A DNA stretch of 64,000 nucleotides from positions 4,661,001-4,725,000 of the forward strand of contig NZ_CP114905.1 of assembly GCF_027497195.1 (NCBI RefSeq). Direction: 5' to 3'. The position numbers were made by a program, and so were the translations under genes. Shown here in pieces: positions 1 through 10,160 of this stretch (position 1 is the stretch's first letter; the number at the start of each line of letters is the position of its first letter). The DNA comes from Streptomyces sp. WMMC500. GTDB lineage: Bacteria > Actinomycetota > Actinomycetes > Streptomycetales > Streptomycetaceae. The notes under the pieces were generated by a model that searched no databases, was not told where the DNA came from, and was given only the letters and a program-made list of their open reading frames with translations.

Positions 1-488
1 TGGAGTACGGGCCCGAAGGCGAGCCCGGGTGCGGGACACGGATGCCGTACGACGCCCGCGTCGAGGGTGCCGGCCGCCAGCTCGCGGACCTGCGCGGTCG
101 TGGTCAGCTCGCGCAGCTCCAGCTCGCCGCCCGGGGACCGCTCGCGGTAGCCGGTGATGAGCGCGGCGACGGCGGCCGGGCCCAGGTGCGGCGGGACGGC
201 GGCGCGCAACGTACCGGCCGCACCGCTGCCGATCCGCGCCACCGCAGCCGCGAGCCGGTCAGCGGCGGCGAGCACCCGGTCGGCCTCCGCGAGCACGAGC
301 CGGCCCGCGGGGGTCAGCGCCGTGCCCTGGCTGCCGCGGTCGAAGAGCCGCACGCCCAGCTCGCGCTCCAGCCGGCGGATGCGCTGGGAGAGCGACGGCT
401 GCGCGATGCGCAGCCGCTCGGCGGCGCGGCCGAAGTGGCGTTCCTCGGCGACCGCCCTGAAGTAGCGCAGATGCCGGAGGAGGTCCAT
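1..488 (-). CDS. LysR-family transcriptional regulator (partial, C-terminus cut by window edge)
   Basis: The minus strand reads open from an ATG at 488 to the window edge, giving about 162 residues. The N-terminus is a classic LysR winged helix-turn-helix (YFRAVAEERHFGRAAERL, then QPSLSQRIRRLERELG and LFDR at roughly residues 9-50), followed by the linker helix and the start of the substrate-binding domain. The gene is divergent from the penicillin-binding protein gene at 576, and the 87-bp gap would hold its operator. LysR proteins usually control a divergent neighbour, so regulation of the PBP gene is possible but is inference. No strong ribosome site precedes the ATG. Confidence 0.85.
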   Translation of the reverse strand, partial: MDLLRHLRYFRAVAEERHFGRAAERLRIAQPSLSQRIRRLERELGVRLFDRGSQGTALTPAGRLVLAEADRVLAAADRLAAAVARIGSGAAGTLRAAVPPHLGPAAVAALITGYRERSPGGELELRELTTTAQVRELAAGTLDAGVVRHPCPAPGLAFGPVL

Positions 489-575
489 GAGCGGTGAGGA
501 TAGTCAATCGCCTATGGGATCGATGACGATATTGGTCTTGGACTGAGGGGCGGGGCGGCTGGTCTGCTGTCCGGC

Positions 576-2291
576 ATGACAGGACATGGGGTGGGGTACG
601 GGGACGGGACGCGGAGCGGCTACGAGGACGGGGCTTACGGCGCCTACGGCGGTTCGTACGGCGCGGACCCGTACGGCGTCGATCTCTCCCGCGCCGCGCC
701 CGTGCGGCGGGGCCGGCGACGCCGGCGCCGTGGTCCGGTGCTCGCCGCCGTGGCGGTGGTGCTGGCCGGCGGCGGGTACTGGGCGGCGACGGCCGGGCCG
801 CTCGACGGCGGCGCGGACGGCGGCGGGGCCGCGGATCCGGCGGCGCGGCGGACGGCGGAGCGGTTCCTGGACGGTTGGTCGGCGGGGCGGATGGGGGCCG
901 CGGCGAAGCTGACGGACTCGCCGGCCGAGGCCGAGCGGATCCTTGCGAGCTTCACGGAGGGCCTGGAGATCGGCAGGCCGAAGCTGACGGCGGGCCGGGC
1001 CCGCGCCGACGGCGACGGCGGGGCGCGCGTGGCGTACACCGCGAAGATGCCCGTACGGGGCCTCGGCACCTGGACGTACGCCGCGACGCTCCCGCTGACC
1101 CGCGACGACGGCGGGACGTGGCGGGTGCGGTGGGAGCTGGGCCTGGTGCATCCGAAGCTGACGGAGACGGAGAAGTTCCGGCTCGTGCGCGAGGAGTCGG
1201 CGCAACTGGACGCCGTCGACCGCGACGGTGCGGCCGTCTCCGCCGCGGACCACCCGTCGCTGGCGGGTGTGCTGGGCCTCGGCGGCGGACTGCCGCAGGG
1301 CGCGGTGCAGGTCGTCGACCGGCACACGGGGGACGTACGGAGTACGGAGGCGCGTTTCGGAGCGCGGCGGGACGCGGGCGACGGGACGGTGCGTACGACG
1401 GTGGACGCGGAGCTGCAGGGCGCCGCAGAGGCGGCGATGGAGCGGCACGTCGGCGGGCGCAACGCGGGGCTCGTCGCGCTCGACATGGACAGCGGCGAGG
1501 TGCTGGCCGCCGCCAACTCGCCGGCCGCGGGCTTCAACCGGGCCTTCCAGGGCACCTACGCGCCCGGCTCGACGTGGAAGGTCGTCACGACGGCCGCGCT
1601 GCTGAACAAGGGCGCGGTCAGCCCCGGGACCACGGTGGACTGCCCGAAGTACCTGACGGTCGGGAAGCGGTTCCACAACGTGGAGACCTCGGAGATCCCC
1701 GGCGCGACCTTCCGCGAGGACTTCATCCACTCCTGCAACACCGCCTTCGTCGCGCTGCGCGACTCGCTCGGCGACGAGGAGATGACGGACTTCGCGCACC
1801 GGTACTTCGGGATCGGGGAGGTGTGGAACACGGGGGTGCCGTCGTTCGACGGGGAGGTGCCGGTGCCGGGGGACGAGACGGAGAAGGCCGCGGCGCTCTT
1901 CGGGCAGGGGCGGCTGCGGGCGAACCCGCTGGTGATGGCGTCGGTCACGGCGACGGCGGCGACGGGTACGTTCCGGCAGCCGGTGATCGTGGAGGGCTCT
2001 TCGGCGTCGCCCCGGGCTTCGGCGGAGCCGCTTCCCGAGGCCGTGGTGACGCAGCTTCGGGAGCTGATGCGGGACACGGTGACGGAGGGCAGCGCGCAGG
2101 TGCTCGCGGGGCTGCCGGGGGACGTGGGGGCGAAGACGGGGACGGCGGAGGTGACGGCGACGGGGCCGAACAACGGGTGGCTGGTTGCGTATCGCGACGG
2201 GGTGGCGGTGGCGTGCGTGGTGGAGGACGCGGAGAGCGGGTCGGGGGACGCGGGGCCGGTGGTGCGGGAGGTGCTGGAGGCGGTCGGGTGA
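576..2291 (+). CDS. Penicillin-binding protein (NTF2-like MecA_N domain plus transpeptidase)
   Basis: A 571-residue, membrane-anchored D,D-transpeptidase that should cross-link peptidoglycan outside the membrane. A short cytoplasmic Tyr/Gly-rich and Arg-rich segment precedes one transmembrane helix at about residues 53-72. Next comes an NTF2-like/MecA_N region (about 85-200), then the penicillin-binding domain. The three catalytic motifs are intact: STWK with Ser332 and Lys335, SCN at 386-388, and KTG at 520-522. It is smaller than typical septal PBPs and lacks a clear dimerisation domain, as in the PbpA-like accessory class of Streptomyces. The start chosen is the first ATG; a second ATG at 586 is in another frame. 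It lies divergent from a LysR gene and is followed by a HAD phosphatase. Confidence 0.9.
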   Translation: MTGHGVGYGDGTRSGYEDGAYGAYGGSYGADPYGVDLSRAAPVRRGRRRRRRGPVLAAVAVVLAGGGYWAATAGPLDGGADGGGAADPAARRTAERFLDGWSAGRMGAAAKLTDSPAEAERILASFTEGLEIGRPKLTAGRARADGDGGARVAYTAKMPVRGLGTWTYAATLPLTRDDGGTWRVRWELGLVHPKLTETEKFRLVREESAQLDAVDRDGAAVSAADHPSLAGVLGLGGGLPQGAVQVVDRHTGDVRSTEARFGARRDAGDGTVRTTVDAELQGAAEAAMERHVGGRNAGLVALDMDSGEVLAAANSPAAGFNRAFQGTYAPGSTWKVVTTAALLNKGAVSPGTTVDCPKYLTVGKRFHNVETSEIPGATFREDFIHSCNTAFVALRDSLGDEEMTDFAHRYFGIGEVWNTGVPSFDGEVPVPGDETEKAAALFGQGRLRANPLVMASVTATAATGTFRQPVIVEGSSASPRASAEPLPEAVVTQLRELMRDTVTEGSAQVLAGLPGDVGAKTGTAEVTATGPNNGWLVAYRDGVAVACVVEDAESGSGDAGPVVREVLEAVG

Positions 2292-2373
2292 GGCGGGTGC
2301 CCGGCCCGTACGGGGCGGGGTGCCCGGCCCGTACGCCCGTACGGCCTTCGGGGCCGTACGCGATGATGGCCCG

Positions 2374-3222
2374 GTGACCGACGCCGCCCCCTTCTCCATG
2401 CCCCCTCCCGTGCCGCTTCCCCGGCTCATCGCCACGGACCTCGACGGCACCCTGCTGCGGGACGACAAGACCGTCTCCGGCCGCACGGTCGCCGCGCTCG
2501 CCGCCGCGGAGGAGGCGGGTCTTGCGGTGGTGTTCGTCACGGGCCGGCCGGCGCGGTGGATGGGCCTGGTCGCGGAGCACGTGCACGGGCACGGGATGGC
2601 GATCTGCGCCAACGGCGCCGCGGTCGTCGACCTGCACCGCGGGCTGGAGCTGGTGGAGGTCTGCCCGCTGCCGCTGGCCGACGCCGTCACGATCGTCGGC
2701 GTGCTGCGGACCATCGCGCCGGGTACGGCGTTCGCGGTCGAGCACACGGGCGGCTTCGGCCGCGAACCGGGATACCCGCTGCACCGGGGGCCGGGGCCGA
2801 TAGCGCCGGTGGAGAAGCTGCTCGCGGAGGACGGGGAACGGGCGGGCGATCCGCTGCTGAAGCTGCTGGCGTACCACCCGGACCTCGGCGCGGACGAGTT
2901 CCTGCGCGCGGCGCGGGCGGGGGCGGGGGCGCACGGGGAGTTCACGCGGTCGACGTCGAGCGCGCTGCTGGAGGTGAGCGGGCTGGGCGTGAGCAAGGCG
3001 AGCACGCTGGCGCGTTACTGCGGGACGCGGGGGATCGCGGCGGAGGAGGTCGTGGCCTTCGGCGACATGCCGAACGACCTGGAGATGCTGACGTGGGCCG
3101 GCAGATCGTACGCGATGGCCAACGCGCACCCGGAGGTCCTGGCCGCCACGACGGACCGCACGGCGGCGAACGAGGAGGACGGGGTGGCGCTGGTCATCGA
3201 GCAGTTGCTGCAGGGACGGTGA
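2374..3222 (+). CDS. Cof-type HAD-superfamily hydrolase
   Basis: About 282 residues, the usual size for Cof/YbiV-type sugar-phosphate phosphatases. Motif I is ATDLDGTLL near the N-terminus, with the second Asp as acid/base. Motif II is VFVTGRP. Motif III is the conserved Lys in GVSKASTLARYC, and motif IV is AFGDMPNDLEML. A cap domain separates motifs II and III. The GTG at 2374 gives the shortest sensible N-terminus (TDAAPFSMPPPVPLPRLIATDLDGT); an ATG at 2398 is an alternative, and the reading frame also runs far upstream inside the PBP gene. It lies 82 bp downstream of the PBP gene on the same strand. The substrate cannot be told from sequence. Confidence 0.88.
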   Translation: MTDAAPFSMPPPVPLPRLIATDLDGTLLRDDKTVSGRTVAALAAAEEAGLAVVFVTGRPARWMGLVAEHVHGHGMAICANGAAVVDLHRGLELVEVCPLPLADAVTIVGVLRTIAPGTAFAVEHTGGFGREPGYPLHRGPGPIAPVEKLLAEDGERAGDPLLKLLAYHPDLGADEFLRAARAGAGAHGEFTRSTSSALLEVSGLGVSKASTLARYCGTRGIAAEEVVAFGDMPNDLEMLTWAGRSYAMANAHPEVLAATTDRTAANEEDGVALVIEQLLQGR

Positions 3223-3400
3223 GGGAGAGCGCCGCTCTGGGCCGAGAGCACCGCTCTGGGGCGCGAGCGCTGTTTCGTGCCGAGAGCGCTGCTCCGGGTG
3301 GTGAGCACCGCTTCGTGTCGAGAGCGCCGCTTCGCATCGTGGACGCTGCTCTGCGTCGAGAGCACCGCTCTCGTCCGTGAACGGTGCTCTGGACGCAAGC
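3223..3400. repeat. Degenerate tandem array of GAGAGC(R)C(Y)GCTCT units
   Basis: The gap between two convergent genes is filled by about eight imperfect units of roughly 20 bp. Each is built on a short palindrome of the form GAGAGCACCGCTCTC with variants such as GAGAGCGCCGCTC and GAGCACCGCTTC. The same unit family recurs at 5803-5878 inside cydDC and at 11909-11950. Each unit can fold as a small hairpin, so the array may also help terminate the two converging transcripts. No gene is seen here. Confidence 0.75.
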
Positions 3401-3415
3401 CCCCGCCCCGCACCC

Positions 3416-5146
3416 CTACGCCGCCGCCCCCGCTGCCCCGCCCGCCCCCGCGGCCCCAGGCCCTCCCCCCGCCTCGCCGGCCGGCGCTTCCAGCGGCACC
3501 TCCCAGATCAGCGACGTCCCCCCGCCGCAGTCCCCCAGCCCCGCCCCGTACGTCGCCTGACCGCCCAGTTCCTCCGCCCGCCGCTCGATGTTGCGCAGCC
3601 CGCTCCGCCGCCCGTACGGCGGCAGCCCCCGCCCGTCGTCCGCCACCGTCAGCCGCACCGCGTCCCGCCCGTCCGCCAGCTCCGCCGTCGCGTCGACCAC
3701 CACCCCCACCTGCCCCGCCCCCGCGTGCCGCGACGCGTTCGACAGCCCCTCCCGCAGCGCCGCCAGCAGTTGCCGCGCGATCCGCTCGTCCACCCGCTCG
3801 TCCACCGCCCCCACGAAGCTCGTCGACGGCTGGAACCCCAGCGGCGCCGCCGCCGTCGCGACCTCCCGCAGCACCAGCGCCCGCAGCCCCGTCGGCGCCT
3901 GTTCCGGCTCCTGCTGGAGCGCGTAGATCGTGCCCCGGATCTCCTCGATCGTGAGCTCCAGCGCGTCGACGGCCGCGTCGATCCGCTGGCGTACCTCCGG
4001 CGCCCGCTCCAGCCGCTTCGCCCCCTGCAACTGCATCCCGGTCGCGAACAGCCGCTGGATCACCAGGTCGTGCAGGTCCCGCGCGATCCGGTCGCGGTCC
4101 TCGTACACCGCCAGCCGCTCCCGGTCCCGCTGCACCTCCGACAGCATGAGCGCGAGCGCCGCCTGCCCCGCGAACTGCGTCGCCGACTGCTTCTCCGTCT
4201 CCCGGTACAGCCGGCCCCCCGGCGCCCGCGGCAGCGACAGCGCGCCCAGTACGCGCTTCCCGCTCCGCAGCGGCAGCATCATGCACGGCCCGAAGCGCCC
4301 CGCGCCGTCGCTCACCGCCCGCGGGTCGGCGCTCGCGTCGTCGAGGAAGACCTCCTTGCCCGCCAGCAGCGCCAGGACCGTCGGGCTGTACGACGGCAGC
4401 ACCCGGCCCACGAGGTCCTCCACTCCCTCCCCGGCCACCGCCACGACCTCCAGCCACTCCGGCTCGTGCGCCCTGCCGCCACCGGCAGCACCACCGGCAC
4501 CGCCACCGCCACCCGCGACGTCGCTCCCCGACCGCGGCAGCAGCACCACCCCGGCCATCGCGTCCGCGAGTCCCCGCGCCTGCTCCGCGATCACCCCCAG
4601 CGCGTCCCGCGCGTCCGCGCTCGACAGCAGCGCGGTCGTCACGGCGTGCGCCCCGTCGATCCACCGCTCCCGCTGCCGCGTCTCCAGGTGCAGCCGCGCG
4701 TTGCCGATCGCGATGCCCGCCTCGGTGGCGATGATCCGGACGAGGTGCAGGTCGTCGTCCTGGAACCGCCCGCCGCCGCGCTTCTGCGCCAGCACCAGGT
4801 CCCCGAAGTACCGCCCGTCCACGTCGATCGGCACCGTCAGCGTCGTCCCCGGCGCGTCCGGGATCTCGTCGAGACGGGCCCGGTCCACCTCGTCCACGCC
4901 GTACGACGCGAACTCGTCCAGGTCACCGCTCTGCTCGTCGATCACCACGATCGACGCGTACCGCGCCCCCGCCAGCTCCGCCGCCGTCTGCGCGATCACG
5001 TCGAGCGTGGGGTGGAGCTGCAGCCCCGTACCGATGGACCGCATGGCGGCCAGCAACTGGGTCACGCGCTCGGCCAGCTCGCTGGAGACCCCCTGCAGTC
5101 CGCGGGTGGCGCGGGCGGCGGCGTCCATGGAGTCGGCTGCGGTCAT
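3416..5146 (-). CDS. GAF-GAF sensor histidine kinase (DevS/DosT-like)
   Basis: A 576-residue soluble kinase with two tandem GAF domains (about 25-180 and 190-345), a HisKA_3 dimerisation helix with phospho-acceptor His359 in RDLHDLVIQRLFATGMQ, and a HATPase_c domain (about 455-555) with an N-box near EGLSNASRHA and the ADDGRGLPP G1 box. This matches the DevS/DosS family, in which the first GAF binds haem and senses oxygen or redox; haem binding here is inferred only. Its ATG at 5146 overlaps the TGA of cydDC in an ATGA junction, so it is the translationally coupled last gene of the cytochrome bd operon. No response regulator gene is adjacent. The C-terminus is Gly/Ala-rich and probably disordered. 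The frame stays open far upstream, but that part is only the cydDC gene read in the wrong frame. Confidence 0.9.
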   Translation of the reverse strand: MTAADSMDAAARATRGLQGVSSELAERVTQLLAAMRSIGTGLQLHPTLDVIAQTAAELAGARYASIVVIDEQSGDLDEFASYGVDEVDRARLDEIPDAPGTTLTVPIDVDGRYFGDLVLAQKRGGGRFQDDDLHLVRIIATEAGIAIGNARLHLETRQRERWIDGAHAVTTALLSSADARDALGVIAEQARGLADAMAGVVLLPRSGSDVAGGGGGAGGAAGGGRAHEPEWLEVVAVAGEGVEDLVGRVLPSYSPTVLALLAGKEVFLDDASADPRAVSDGAGRFGPCMMLPLRSGKRVLGALSLPRAPGGRLYRETEKQSATQFAGQAALALMLSEVQRDRERLAVYEDRDRIARDLHDLVIQRLFATGMQLQGAKRLERAPEVRQRIDAAVDALELTIEEIRGTIYALQQEPEQAPTGLRALVLREVATAAAPLGFQPSTSFVGAVDERVDERIARQLLAALREGLSNASRHAGAGQVGVVVDATAELADGRDAVRLTVADDGRGLPPYGRRSGLRNIERRAEELGGQATYGAGLGDCGGGTSLIWEVPLEAPAGEAGGGPGAAGAGGAAGAAA

Positions 5147-8100
5147 GTCCCGAGGGTAATAAGCGGCTCTCGGTGGGGAAAGTCGGGATTGTCGGTTACG
5201 CCGGGCCCGCGGCGGCCGTCCGGGCGCTCGTCCGGGTGGGGGTGCGGAGAGGTCTGCGGGTACGGGGACGGGTGTGCCCGCTCCCGTACCAGCGTGCGCC
5301 GGAACGGACCGTCCGCCTCCGCCAGCTCCGCGTACGCGCCGCGCTGCACCACCCGGCCGCGCTCCAGCACCACGATCTCGTCCACCGCCTCCAGCCCGGT
5401 CAGCCGGTGCGTGATGAGGACCGTCGTGCGGCCCTCGGTGGCGGCGAGCAGGTCGGCGGTCAGGGCGTCGGCGGTGGGCAGGTCGAGGTGTTCGGCGGGT
5501 TCGTCGAGCACGAGGACCGGGAAGTCGGCGAGCAGCGCGCGGGCCAGCGCGAGGCGCTGGCGCTGGCCGCCGGAGAGCCGGGCGCCGTGTTCGCCGACCG
5601 GGGTGTCGAGGCCGTGCGGGAGGGTCTCGACCCAGTCGAGGAGGCGGGCGGCGGCGAGGGCGGCGCGCAGGTCGTCGTCGGTGGCGCCGGTGCGTGCGAG
5701 GCGGAGGTTCTCGCGCAGGGTGCTGTCGAAGAGGTGGGCGTCCTGGGCGCAGAGGCCGACGAGGAGGCGTACGGCGTCGGGGTCGCAGGCGAGTGCGTCG
5801 GCGGTGCTCTCCTTTCGGAGCGGTGCTCTCGCGGGAGAGCGGTGCTCCGAGCCGAGAGCGCCGCTCTCCGCCGCCGGGCCCAGCCGGTACGCGCCCGTAA
5901 CCGGATCCAGGAACCGCAGCAGCACGTGCGCCAGCGTCGTCTTCCCCGACCCCGACGCGCCCACCACCGCGACCCGCCGCCCCCGCGTCAGCGTCAGATC
6001 CACCCCGTCCAGCGCAAGACCGTCCTGCCCCGGATGCCGCGCCGACACCCCCGTCAGCGTCACCGGGAACGGATCCGCCGGTGGCAGCCCCGTCCCCTCC
6101 GCGGCCGGCGGCGGCGCGTCGAGGATCTCGTCGATGCGGGCGGCACTCCGCCGTACCCGGGCCCGCTGCTGCAGCGCCAGCGGCATCCCGTTCACCGCCT
6201 CGAACGCCGCGAGCGTCCCCAGCACCACCACCCCCAGCCACACGCCGCCCAAGCGCCCCTCGTACACCGCCTGGGCCCCGGCCGCCGCCGCGCCCACCAC
6301 CGTCAGTCCGCAGATCAGCGCCGACAGCCCGGCGCCCAGCGCGAGCGCGGCGGCACTGCGGGCGGCGATCCGGGTCAGCCGGCGGTCGGCGTCGCGGAGC
6401 GCGGCGAGGCGGCGGGGCAGGGCGCCGGCGACGGCGAGTTCCGCGGTGCCGGTGAGCACGTCCACGACCTCCGTGGCGAGCGCGGCCCGCGCCGGCGCGA
6501 GCCGGGCCTCCGTCCGCCGGGCCGTGGCCGCGGCCAGCAGCGGCACCCCGACGCCCGCCGCCAGCAGCCCGGCGGCGAGCACGGCGCCGGCCTCGGGCAG
6601 CAGTACGGCGGCCGTCGCCACGGACGCGGTGCCGACCAGGGCCGCGGCGGAGACGGGCAGCAGCCAGCGCAGGTAGCGGTCCTGGAGGGTGTCGGTGTCC
6701 GCGACGAGCCGGGTGAGCAGGTCGCCGCGCCGGTGCGGGGCGAGGCCGGCGGGGGCGAGGCGTTCGAGCCGGGTGTACACGACGACGCGGAGGTCCGCGA
6801 GGATCCGTAGCACGGCGTCGTGGGAGACGAGGCGCTCGGCGTAGCGGAAGACGGCGCGCCCGATGCCGAACGCGCGGGTGGCGGTCACGGCGACCATCAG
6901 GTAGAGCACGGGCGGCTGCTCGGAGGCGCGGGAGATCAGCCACCCGGAGACACCCATGAGCCCGACGGCGGACGCGAGCGCGAGCGCGCCGAGCAGCGCG
7001 GCGAGCGCCAGCCTCCCGCGGGCGGTGGTGCTGCGGAGCGCGCCGCCGCCGCGGGGCGCCGCCTCGGGTCCGTACGACCCGTCGGGCACGGCGTGCGCAG
7101 CCTCGGGCTGCTTCTCGCGTACGGACCCGGCCGCCGGGACCGCCGCCGGGACCGCCGCGGGGACCGCCGCCGGGACCGGCTCCGGGCCCGCCGCCTCCGG
7201 CACTGCCTCCGGGGCCGCCGCAGTGACCCGTACCGCGTCCGTCCGCGCGGCCACCGGCGTGCGGTACTCCCCCAGCCGTACCACCCGGTCCGCCACCTCC
7301 AGCAGCGCCGGGCGGTGGGCCACGAGCAGCACCGTGCGGCCCCGGGCCAGCCGGGCGACCGCCGCGGTGACGGCGGCCTCGGTGTCGCCGTCGAGGGCGG
7401 CGGTGGGCTCGTCGAGGAGGACCACGGGCCGGTCGGCGAGGAAGGCCCGCGCGAGGGCGACCCGTTGCCGCTGGCCGGCGGAGAGGCCGGCGCCCGCCTC
7501 GCCGAGGACGGCGGCGGGGTCGAGGTCGCCCGCGGCGGCGTCGCGGAGTGCCCGGGCCACCTCGGCGTCGGTGGCGCCGGGGCGGGGGAGGCGGACGTTG
7601 TCGGCGATCGTGCCGGCGAAGAGCGCGGGCCGCTGCGGTACCCAGGCGACCTGCGCGTGCCAGGTCGGCAGGTCCAGCGCGGCGAGGTCGCGCCCGCCTA
7701 TGAGCACCCGGCCGGCGGTGGGCCGTACGAGGCCGAGGAGCGCGGCGAGCAGCGTGGACTTGCCGCCGCCCGACGGCCCGGTCAGCGCCACGGTCTCGCC
7801 GGGGCGGAGCGTGAGGGTCGTACGCGGAAGGGAGTCCTCGGCCCGGCCCTCGTGCCGTACGACGAGCCCGTCGAGGGCGAGGGCGGCGCCGCGGGCGTCC
7901 GGGCAGGCGTTGTCGGTGGGGCGATCTACCCTTGGGCGGGCGTGCGGGGGTGAGCCGAAGGCGGCGCTGTCCGCGCCCCCTGCCTTCCCCGCGTCGTCTC
8001 CGCCCCCTGCGTCCGGCTCGTCGTTGTCGGTGGGGCGGCCTACCCTTGGGCGGGTGTGCGGGGTTGAGTCGGCTGTTTTCCGGGCTGCTCCGCGTTCCAG

Positions 8101-9066
8101 GACCGCGAAGACCCTGTCCGCCGCCGCCAGGCCCTCCGCCGCGGCGTGGTAGTGCGTGCCGACCTGGCGCAGCGGCAGATACGCCTCCGGGGCCAGGATC
8201 AGCACCACCAGCCCGGTGTACAGGTCCAGTTCGCCGTGGACCAGCCGCATCCCGATGGTGACCGCGACCAGCGCCACCGAGATCGTCGCCAGCAGCTCCA
8301 GCGCGAACGACGACAGGAAGGCGATCCGCAGCGTGCGCATCGTCGCGCGGCGGTAGTCGGCGGTGATGGTGCGGATGTTGTCGGCCTGCACCTTCGCCCT
8401 CCCGAAGACCTTGAGCGTCGGCAGGCCGGAGACGACGTCGAGGAAGTGGGCGGAGAGCCGGGACAGGGTGCGCCACTGCCGGTCGGTGGCCGCCTGGGTG
8501 GCCCAGCCGATGAGCACCATGAAGACCGGAATCAGCGGCAGCGTGCCGGCGATGATCGCGGCGGAGACCCAGTCGTCGGTGACGATGCGCGCCAGGACGG
8601 CCGCCGGGACGACGACGGCGAGGCCGAGTTGGGGAAGGTAGCGGGAGAAGTAGGCGTCCAGGGCGTCGATTCCGCGGGTGGCGAGCGCGGCGAGTTCGCC
8701 GGTGCGGAGTTCGCCGGTGCGGAGTTCGTCGGCGCGGGGTTCGCGGGCACCGTCGATCCGTACCGCCTCCGTCAGCAGCCGCATCCGCAGCTCCGACTTG
8801 ACCGCCGCACTCGACCGGTGTGCCGCCAGCTCCGTCAGCCAGTTCACCGCCGCCCGCCCCACGGCGACCGCCGCGAGCAGCAGCAGCGGCGTACGCAGAT
8901 CGGCGGCCGCCAGGCCGTCCTCGAACGCGCCGACGACGATCTCCGCCATCAGCACCGCCTGCGCGATGACCAGCCCCGCACCGGCCGCGCCCAGCGCGAC
9001 CGTGGCGAGCAGGAACAGCCGGGTCGCGCGGGCGTACCGGGCCAGACGCGGGTCGACGGGCTTCAT
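5143..9066 (-). CDS. cydDC: Fused CydD-CydC heterodimeric ABC transporter for cytochrome bd assembly
   Basis: A 1307-residue single chain holding two complete ABC exporter halves (TMD-NBD-TMD-NBD). CydDC exports cysteine/glutathione and is needed to assemble cytochrome bd. The CydD half has a Walker A GPSGGGKST near residue 430, LSAGQRQR near 532 and LLDEPTAALD near 548. The CydC half has GASGSGKTT near 1035, LSGGQRQR near 1165 and LVLDEPAEHLD near 1183. Fusion of the two genes is usual in streptomycetes. Start ATG 9066 lies one base after the cydB stop. Oddities: an insert of about 55 residues in the CydD linker containing two copies of a PR(V)xRPTDN peptide, an insert of about 25 residues inside the CydC NBD encoded by the dispersed palindromic repeat, and short RTGEL and PAAV repeats. 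The stop overlaps the kinase start. Confidence 0.95.
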   Translation of the reverse strand: MKPVDPRLARYARATRLFLLATVALGAAGAGLVIAQAVLMAEIVVGAFEDGLAAADLRTPLLLLAAVAVGRAAVNWLTELAAHRSSAAVKSELRMRLLTEAVRIDGAREPRADELRTGELRTGELAALATRGIDALDAYFSRYLPQLGLAVVVPAAVLARIVTDDWVSAAIIAGTLPLIPVFMVLIGWATQAATDRQWRTLSRLSAHFLDVVSGLPTLKVFGRAKVQADNIRTITADYRRATMRTLRIAFLSSFALELLATISVALVAVTIGMRLVHGELDLYTGLVVLILAPEAYLPLRQVGTHYHAAAEGLAAADRVFAVLERGAARKTADSTPHTRPRVGRPTDNDEPDAGGGDDAGKAGGADSAAFGSPPHARPRVDRPTDNACPDARGAALALDGLVVRHEGRAEDSLPRTTLTLRPGETVALTGPSGGGKSTLLAALLGLVRPTAGRVLIGGRDLAALDLPTWHAQVAWVPQRPALFAGTIADNVRLPRPGATDAEVARALRDAAAGDLDPAAVLGEAGAGLSAGQRQRVALARAFLADRPVVLLDEPTAALDGDTEAAVTAAVARLARGRTVLLVAHRPALLEVADRVVRLGEYRTPVAARTDAVRVTAAAPEAVPEAAGPEPVPAAVPAAVPAAVPAAGSVREKQPEAAHAVPDGSYGPEAAPRGGGALRSTTARGRLALAALLGALALASAVGLMGVSGWLISRASEQPPVLYLMVAVTATRAFGIGRAVFRYAERLVSHDAVLRILADLRVVVYTRLERLAPAGLAPHRRGDLLTRLVADTDTLQDRYLRWLLPVSAAALVGTASVATAAVLLPEAGAVLAAGLLAAGVGVPLLAAATARRTEARLAPARAALATEVVDVLTGTAELAVAGALPRRLAALRDADRRLTRIAARSAAALALGAGLSALICGLTVVGAAAAGAQAVYEGRLGGVWLGVVVLGTLAAFEAVNGMPLALQQRARVRRSAARIDEILDAPPPAAEGTGLPPADPFPVTLTGVSARHPGQDGLALDGVDLTLTRGRRVAVVGASGSGKTTLAHVLLRFLDPVTGAYRLGPAAESGALGSEHRSPARAPLRKESTADALACDPDAVRLLVGLCAQDAHLFDSTLRENLRLARTGATDDDLRAALAAARLLDWVETLPHGLDTPVGEHGARLSGGQRQRLALARALLADFPVLVLDEPAEHLDLPTADALTADLLAATEGRTTVLITHRLTGLEAVDEIVVLERGRVVQRGAYAELAEADGPFRRTLVRERAHPSPYPQTSPHPHPDERPDGRRGPGVTDNPDFPHREPLITLGT
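5803..5878. repeat. Four GAGAGCGGTGCTC-type repeat units inside the cydDC coding sequence
   Basis: Four palindromic units of the family seen at 3223-3400 lie inside the coding sequence and are translated in frame on the minus strand as an insertion (AESGALGSEHRSPARAPLRK, then ESTADA) at about residues 1064-1088. The insertion falls within the CydC nucleotide-binding domain, after the Walker A strand region and before the Q-loop segment GLCAQDAH. The reading frame is kept. Confidence 0.8.
7895..8070 (+). repeat. 62-bp duplication carrying two RecA-NDp/PafBC-type promoter boxes, inside cydDC
   Basis: Two near-identical 62-bp copies (7895-7956 and 8009-8070, 114 bp apart) lie within the linker of the CydD half. 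On the plus strand each contains TTGTCGGTG, then 8 bases, then TACCCT (7910-7932 and 8024-8046). This fits the TTGTC(A/G)GTG-N8-TAnnnT consensus known for LexA-independent, PafBC-dependent DNA-damage promoters in actinobacteria. Transcription from them would be antisense to cydDC. On the minus strand the copies are translated in frame as PRVGRPTDN and PRVDRPTDN. Confidence 0.7.
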
Positions 9067-9067
9067 G

Positions 9068-10144
<1,077 letters not shown>

Positions 10145-10160
10145 GGCGTGGTCTCCCCCC

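Noticed and set aside
504..3005. An 833-codon minus-strand frame opposite the PBP and HAD genes.
   Set aside because: It is antisense to two clearly recognisable genes, has no domain pattern and is Arg/Pro/Ser-rich.
3416..8476. A 1686-codon open frame on the minus strand suggesting a giant protein.
   Set aside because: Only the part from 5146 downstream is the kinase. The rest is the cydDC gene read in another frame, giving Arg/Gly/Pro-rich nonsense, as expected in DNA of this GC content.
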